DNA of 64,000 nucleotides from Alitta virens (taxonomy: Eukaryota; Annelida; Polychaeta; Phyllodocida; Nereididae). Where the stretch lies: the NCBI GenBank assembly GCA_932294295.1, contig OW028581.1:17768662-17832661 (forward strand), in the 5' to 3' direction. Below the pieces are notes generated by a model that made no database searches, was not told the origin of the DNA, and saw only the letters and a program-made list of their open reading frames with translations. A program made the translations under genes and the position numbers. How positions within the stretch are numbered: the first letter of the stretch is position 1; each line of letters starts with the position of its first letter. Shown piece by piece: positions 33,601 through 42,600 of the stretch.

Positions 33601-36600
33601 AAGAAGAAATCATTAACAGCTACAAGTCTTGCTATGCAAGATAACATTTATTGTAATTCAAGCTTTACAAAATTAGGATTTCAATAGTGTGGCCTTTTGA
33701 GATCATAAATTCCTGGCACTATCAAAAGCATGCATCTTTGAGATATTTATTCTAACGGTTATCAAATTCTTATGGGATAGATTGTAAATATAGACAGAAA
33801 AAAAAGTCAGCCAGTTCACTTACTTTGCAAGGAAGTCAGCATGGTAGTAATAATCCGACAACTTGTCTAAAAATGAACGCGGCTCCAGGATGAAGGTTGG
33901 AAGAACGACTTTGGAAAGATCCATGCCAGGCCGGACCTACAAGATGAAAATTTATGATGTTCGTAATGTAATGACAGAGATATTCCATTTCTAGTTAATC
34001 TACATTGCAGAGAGCTCATCACTTCATGGCCAAATGCGTTTTTCATGCGTTTATCCATCTCATGGAAAACGCATGTGACACATTTTGCCATGTATGTATG
34101 AGTGAATGAATGAATTTTACTGACATGTTGGGATCACAAAAGACCTATTTGTCCAATAGATTCCAATTGACATTACAATCATCCAATATATTCTTGAATT
34201 TCTCTAATTAATCTTCGACAAAATATGTCACATCTTATCATTACGTCTGCCTCTGGCAGCTGGTCATATAAACTGACCAAGCTTCAGGCCCAGTAACATT
34301 GAGACACTGAGACATGCAGACATTGAGACAAATTACTATAACCCATAAAGTGCAATATGATAATATCATTGAAGATTAGTAATTAAGACAATTCCTATGG
34401 GAATTCTACAAGTACAAAAATAAAACAAATTCGCAAAACACTAACTTTAACAAATCATGACCTACCTGTTTGACTAAGGACCAGATTAAACTTTTGTTTT
34501 CATCTTCAACAACTTCTGTTTGGCATTCATCTCCTTGCTGAAATATGAATTAACACAAGTTTAGTTAAAATTTCCAGCATAGTGAAACGTTTACTTGCTG
34601 TGCATGTTGTGTGGAACTGCCAGAACTGTGTCAAAGGCCACTTGCATCTTCAAGACTTAGCCAAAGAGGAGAAATAGTAAAAGGGGAAACTTGCACATTT
34701 TTATAAGCCGTGCCAGGGGTTGGTTTTGGGCACAAAATAGGTGTCCTTTGCTGTATTACGTCATAATCATAACAACGGCAAGTGATATGATTGTGATTGT
34801 CGTTATTGTGACAGTCTACCATTGAAGTCATCAACTCACCTGTCCCAACTCCTCGACTTCATTCTCCACATAAGGAGTCTCAATTGGTTGCAAATCAGCG
34901 TTAAACTTTTCGGTGATATCCTCCTCCTCATCCGATCTTTCCTCCGTATCTGAATTCTCGCTTCGTTCGCTTTTGTCATCCAACATCTCTTCTCGGTCCG
35001 TTTTGTATTCATCATCTGTTGAAATAAATACAAAGGATGTAATGACCACTCAAAAGATGTAATGACCACTCAAAGGATGTAATGACCACTGCGTTATCGA
35101 ATATGATATCTTATCGGCGATCCCACCAGGGTAATCATGCTTCTAAATCCAACGCTTTACAATTACTGTTAAACTATATCAGGATTCAAAATGAATGTTT
35201 AGATGCATTAGGTCTAATTTTTTTTCATCATCATAAGTATGATACAGCAACATACCATGAACAGAAATGTAATTGATAAACACACAGTCTCTCTGTAACA
35301 ATTATTTTGAACTTCCTATCTTTCCCGTAACAATCTTTTTGCTTTCGTGTAATCATTGCAGCCATTCGCTTGAGCTAAACGCAAACTGATAGAAAGCAAG
35401 TGCGATAGTCTGTTCATATGTGATTGGCCTCTTTAAGCTAGTATTGAAGCTTTATGCTATCAAAGCATAGCTAATCTATGCGCTTTCAGCAGTAAGGTTA
35501 ATTGAAAAATGCATTGAGAGAATAGAGAAACGGCAATCATACAGTATAAGGTAATAAATTGAGTGCATGCAAAGAGCTCTCCTTTAACCACCTTGCTCAA
35601 ATGAGGTGCATGTCCTCTAAACAAACTAAATAACTATACACAATTATAAATGCAAGTTCAGAAGTCCTATATACACAGCAAGGTGATAGTAAGATACCAG
35701 AACTAAAGCTAAGGCAAATGAGGCAAGTTCAATTTATAGCACCTAATAATCAAAGTTGATTGATGGACACCAGTGAAACACAAAATGATTTCCAGTGATT
35801 TTTATAAAAGATTTCTTATATAAGTGAAAAAAAGCCTTAATATCGTACCACCGACACCCCGGAAATGTCGCTCACAATCGCTCTCATTCATATTTTCCAT
35901 CGTCGATCCTCTGTAGGGTGAAAGGAGCATCTGATCCACTTGGCTCAGAGAGACCTGGTCCAGAGCCTGGTCCAGCGCGTTTCCTGCATCCCTATCCTTC
36001 GTCATGGTGCGCATCAACAGGCTGGAGCAGCGCATCACCAGTTCGAGAGCATCCATCCAACACTTGCCTGCAAAGAAATTAACACAGACTCATTGTAATC
36101 GCCAAAAACTCAAAGTTAAAAACACTGACTCATAAGGATTAACGACAATTAGTAATTGAGCCATTTCAATCAAGGTCAGTAGTTGATTAACTAGATTAGA
36201 TCATGCTAGATGCAAGATAATATTGCACAACATTAATGTGTTGGTAATTAACTGCATCGGAGCATCAGATTGAGACTGAAATACATTCATAACCATTTCA
36301 CACCTCACCTGCTTTATAAACTGATAGCAGTATTGAGTTAGCAATACTGACCAAGCATAATATACAAGGAGACATACTATGACTAGATCGCAAAAATCTA
36401 TTTATGGCTCGTGTTTCATTTAATAATTTTGGATATTCAAACACAATATATCAAACACAGCCATATACAATATACATTTGTATACATATACAATAGAGTC
36501 TTTTCACTGAGCAGCCCTGGATTCAGCAAGGCATAAGTCTTGCTTCTCCTCTTATTAATCAGTTTGCTTTTCAGACATGGAAGGTTTATAACTATAAATA

Positions 36601-39600
36601 TAACTTTCTCAGGAAAATAACAAAAATCAACTGAATGATAAGATGTAAAATATACATTAAAATGCACTAAAAGTACTGCTGCTAGGATGCACTTTGTTTC
36701 AGCCAATCCGAGTCAAGGGTGGGACTTTTTCAGCCAATAGAATTGCAGTATTCTGCCATAGCCACCTGGTGGAAATACAGAGAACCTTCTGTGAAAATCC
36801 ACTATATATCAACCACAGCAACCTATACTTTAAGTATCATTACATATGCACGACCACATTCAACTTAGCAGCTGGGTGGTCTAGTGGTAAGACGCTCGCC
36901 TGCTCCTCTGAAGGACCCGGGACAGTCCCGGGTTCAGAATCCCAGGTCAGGGCACCCTTCATTGTGCCGTGGCCTAGTGGTTAAGGCATTGGACTCTTTA
37001 TGCGCAAGGTCATGGGTTCAATCCCGGACCACGACATAGAGGAACTGAGAAAATCCTCCTTGAACCACTGCTTCACTCCACCCAGGCGTAAATGGGTACT
37101 TGGATATAGGCAGTGATGATAATTGTAGAGTGCAATGACCCTCAGTGTGCCTTGACTGAGTTGAGAAAGAATCATGCTTGAACAGGCCTGCCTAGGGTGT
37201 AAATTGTGATGTCGGCAGAGCTCCATATACAGCAAGATGGCAGACAGAAAACCCAAACACATTTACATTTAAATGTATTGGCATAGGAAATATTAGGACT
37301 TACCAGCAGCTTCGGATGGAGCTCGGAAGATCAAGTAAGAATATGGCAAGGGCTGCGTTATAGCTCCTATACTTTCACCCTTTGGACCCTGCATTAAAAA
37401 GAGACTTTGTATCATACATTGCAAATTATGATTGTATCTTGTACAATGTACATCACATTTTAGTTGCAGATACTAATTGTACTGTATATTGTACTGTACA
37501 CGGTACAACATACTTTGGATGATATTGTGATAGTCAAAGTCATTCATTAATACATAGAATGTATTTCACAATAGTAACATTTGACTTAGTATTGTACAAT
37601 GTACTGTTTTGAGTTAATTTGTATCACGTCAATGCTATCAGTCTGAATTTACTTTAGTTTTTAAATTGTATATTGTGATAGTATCTTTCATTTATATAGA
37701 GAATATTTTACAAGGTATGGTATCATCTCATTACTGCCAGCGTGAACATACTTAGCTAACTACATGTGCAATATGCTTGTCATAGTCTTATGAAAGAATA
37801 TAACAAGATATATCAATAATTTAAAAAAATAAATGGTTGTCTGCATTCAGATTCCTCTAATTCTATCAAGTGCAACTGGTCATACCTTTGTGGCCCAAAT
37901 AGATTGCTCCAAAGGGTGAAATAGTTTGAAGCAGAAGCCATCTTTCTTCGAAGGCCTTTCCAACAACTCGCACGTGTTTAGTAATATTGTGCCCACCCAA
38001 TGACTAGACTGCAATGAAGAAAGTGTAACACATATATAGATTTACCTGAAACATGATACATTGATCCTACACACTTCTCTATCACAGTTCAATTACATGT
38101 CACAAATCCAGAGTGTGATCTTACAAAGTTGTCAGAATCAGTCCTTAACACATTACATATAATGTAATGTAATGGAAGAAGCAGAACACAGGTTACTCGA
38201 CCTCTAATGCTATGATCATTGTACTTTGGTACATGTGCAAAGTGCATAGCAGAAACAAATTGGATAGGAAAGGCCACCTTACACTGCCTTCATGACCAAC
38301 TCATTTACAAATTAAAACCTAAATAATTACAATTTATAATGTCGCAAGTCCAATATGAACAAACGAACGTTGTCTTTCTGAATCAGTGAAACTTCTCATG
38401 ATTGATACTTTATTAAATTGAACTTCATACAAAATGTCTAGTGCTTTGATTAGATTAAACTGGAACTGAATAACTACCATAAAAAATTAAGATTTCTAAT
38501 ATTAATAGACATACCTTTTGCTTATGACTCTTGTAAAGAAGGAAGAGACCAGGTTTGAGGACACACCAGAGTTTAGTCCAGCTCTTGAGGGTGCCTCGGA
38601 CTTTCAACCAGTCCCCCATGATTATCACAGTCGGGTCTTTCAGGGTAAAAAGGAGCTCTTTGGCCGCACGTTTCTTCTCTTTTCTGTACACCTTCTTTTG
38701 CACCTGCAAAACAATTTCAAAAAGAGATTCATGGCTAAACTTTCACTTGATAGATTTCAGGGTTCTTGCAGGTTTACCTTCACAAGAAGTAAGTAAGACC
38801 ACTAATATAGTAATTTACACCAGGTATTTCAATAAGAATTCAAATGAAAGATGTAAAAGAAAGTCAGTTGACCCCACAGGACCTGTTCAGTCATTTATAT
38901 GTAACAAGCTGTAATAATGGAGAAAATAAGCTTTGAAATTAATGAGAAATTTAAATTTACGAGGAGAGTTTATTTCTCCTCAGTGCTTAGGGCACCAGGA
39001 ATCATCCTGCCCAATTCATGAAGTTCATTGTCCAAATGACTTCACAATAAGAACAATTGATGTATTCATAGCCACATAAAATATAAATAGCATGCACTTC
39101 ACTGTATCTTATCTTAATATAAAACCCATAAGTAAGGTCAGGTTCACATGTCATCTCCAAAAATATGCCATAGACTAGAATTAATTTAAATATTTACAAC
39201 AAATTTCATAGACTTGGAAACAAAACTCTAGAGGACATCATGTAAATGCAGGACTCCCACTGGATAAGGTAGATCAGCTTATGGGTGTCCTGGATTCACC
39301 CTGACGTCCTCTCGAACTAGTTTCCAAGTCTTTTTATTCGGTTGTAACAAATGCAAGTATTTACCTTTCACTAACATGGTAAATTTTTGCAGTTCTGTTT
39401 GGTTTGTTACAAATTCTATCATATTTGTTTATTTTAATGTCTCTGGGAGGTGTCCGTATTCGTAATCTTGACGAGGGACTCCATCATAACACTAACCATC
39501 AATACACAACTCACACTTTCTGCAGCGGAGTGGAGGTCAATCTAAATGGACCCAAGTCAGAATTATTACACCATTGTATTTGGTGTTTATGCTGCGGCAA

Positions 39601-42600
39601 GTAAAACAGCCCATATATAGTGTAATAGATGCTGACTCGATCCAAGCCTTATATTCTCATCATTACATCTGCTGAAAGCAGATGGTCATCTAAGCTGACC
39701 AAGCTTCAGACCCAGTGGTATAAAGATATTGAAACAAATTTAACCAGAAACTTGAATGCATACCTTAAGAGACTCATGTTTGGACAGTTTGGTGCCGCTC
39801 GCGTTTGGAGGTGTTAACTTTTCTTTCTCCATTTGCCCTGGTGTACACAATTTGCCTTCAGACTGAAAAACAAAGTAATAATTAAACCATTAGAAATCTG
39901 TACTCCTAATAACATAATTATCATTACGCCACTTATATTCCTCTCAAATTGGTCTATTTCTTATTTTGACCTCTGAGATTACTGTCAATTCTGTACCCTA
40001 CTTGTCAGCAATTAATTTTGCAGAATCATCACATGACAGTTTCTTACACATGACATATATAAAAACAGCAAAATACAATTATCCACTTAGACCATTCACA
40101 ATATTAACATCATTTCAATATTAACATGATAATAATAATTAATATCTTAATATGCAAATGAAATATATCATCTCATCATTACATCCTCCTCAGACTGCTG
40201 GTTATGCACGCTCATTTTCAGATCAGTAGTTAAGACACCATTCAATATAAGCTCAATCTAAGTTCAAACTGAAAGTTGGTAACCACATATGTTGACTTCG
40301 GTTCAGACAAATAGTATTCACAATTAAAATTCAGAATTGTGATCTTGAATATATATACCCTTAAGGTGAATTACACAAGCTGATATGACACCAATTTTAT
40401 CAGCGATAAAACAAATCACTTCAAATAACACTTAAAAATTTCCATACAACGCTGATCATCATTTGTTTACTTTACATAATCAGTTCGAGTGACAAACAAT
40501 ACTCTTATTTTCCATTTGACAATCACTTTTAGGGATAAACATCAGCGAGATATTATAAACATCAGACGCTGTCAATAATTTCAGATTCTACCAATAAATG
40601 TATGAATGTAATAACTTGCATCTAGTTAATCAAATCTTCAAATAGATATCCATAATATGGCTACAATTAACACATGCATAACAGAAGATACCAATGAACA
40701 TCAAACTTAATACAATTCATAGCACAGCGAAAAATACTTAACTTGGAACACCAAAATCACACACTTAATGACATGTGATTACATAATAAGTGATGATATA
40801 ACAAGTGTCATACCACTTCAAGTTGTGGTTTTATAATTCCAGATCCCATCCCATAAATATGATAAATTCAAATCTCATGCAATACTTTTAATAGCAACAA
40901 GGCTACATATCATAGAACAATTGAGTATTAGCCATGTTTTATTTGAACCTATATTATCTTGTAGGCGGTTACACAGATATAACATTATCAGGAGGACCAA
41001 TGATCAGATATAAGATAAGCCAACAGAATTCCATTACTTCATTAACACTAGATGTCACCACTTTCGAATTTATCACCACCACAAGAGGGCGACACATTTC
41101 TAGTGTGATAAACACGACCATAGGGTTAGTTTATCACACACAGTTACGCGATAAATTTGATTTCCATGCTTGAATACGGTTTTATGACTCAAAATTAATT
41201 TCAGATTTTACTTTTATTATCAATTTGAGAAATTACCAGCACGATTGTGATCTTCGTGAATATGCATTACACATTAAATTGGAAAATAAGCCAACTTATA
41301 TTGATCATCTTACTTCACAACTCGATTATATATTTTGTGACCATCTGCAGAAATCATTCCAACAACAAAAAATCTCGAACAATCACATTATACAAATGAA
41401 GCATATCAATTTTAATAGAAAATATACATTCGTAAGCATAGATGGGTACACATTGTACACACAGAAACATATCATTTGATTTGAATAAATAATAATAATC
41501 AACGAAACATATCTTGAAATTTATATCATACCAGAGGAATTGGACTATCCGGACTAGAATGTCGGACGTAACGCCAAGCGTCGCTAACACTCTGCATGTC
41601 AAATAAAGTAATTAAAGCTGCACTGTCTGTCAAATTTGCACATGAAAGTAATGATATAAATCAATACTGCCTTCTTGTCTCATGATATTTTTCATCATTA
41701 ACATACCCACTTTAGCACAACAATTTAGTTTTAATTTACAATAAATAATATAAATATGAGTTTTTCATGCCATCAAAAACTCAATATGTAAACAAACCCA
41801 GTGATGATGTTACAATACTGAACAATGGTGATGATGTCATTTCCATTGTGTTTCCAATGTTTTGGTCTTGATTTTCTCTCAATGTATAATTTATTTTTTA
41901 GTAATTAATGTCTGATAAAATCTTTAGATCGCACAAAAATGTGTGCCTTGATTAATAAAGGTTATTTATGAACTATCTGATTGAGTCTTACAAATAAATA
42001 ACATAAGTCTATGAGAACAGACTATAGAAGAGTACACATTTTTAATAAGATAGACCAGCACATTCTGAAGTACAGAAGTAGGAAAAAATAATTAGATATT
42101 AGCCTAAAAAATAGTCTTTTGATATTTTAAACTTATATTATGTACACATGTATCCACGACACACAAATATTCCATATACATGAAACACTTTGTGAAATCA
42201 ATATTACAGCAGATGTCTGATATGGTGTATCTAAACAACATGTTCTTTGCCACTAAGCAAATAACTGCAAGATTTAATTGAAAAAATTCCTGAGAAAATG
42301 CAATACCTTAAACCTTACTATAAAGGCCATTCTTAGTTTCAAAAATCGTCTTGAAGTTTCAGTAGTCCTTAATTTTGCAAAAATAATATAATAATGTCCA
42401 GACAATTCTTGCAAAGACCACAGGGCCCTTAAAAATTGGTAGCTTTATTACTATGATACATCACAGAGTGAAATATACAATTTGGGTTGAGATATTACTG
42501 CCTCATTGTGGGGCTCCAGCATATGAAAAAGTGAAATTTGTCAGAAATTGACAATAACTTCAATGCGAAAAGGAAAACAATAACTAAACCAAACAGAATT

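Noticed and set aside
36868..37030. Possible true tRNA genes
   Set aside because: A- and B-boxes are present but cloverleaf stems do not form, and a SINE body follows; treated as a SINE.
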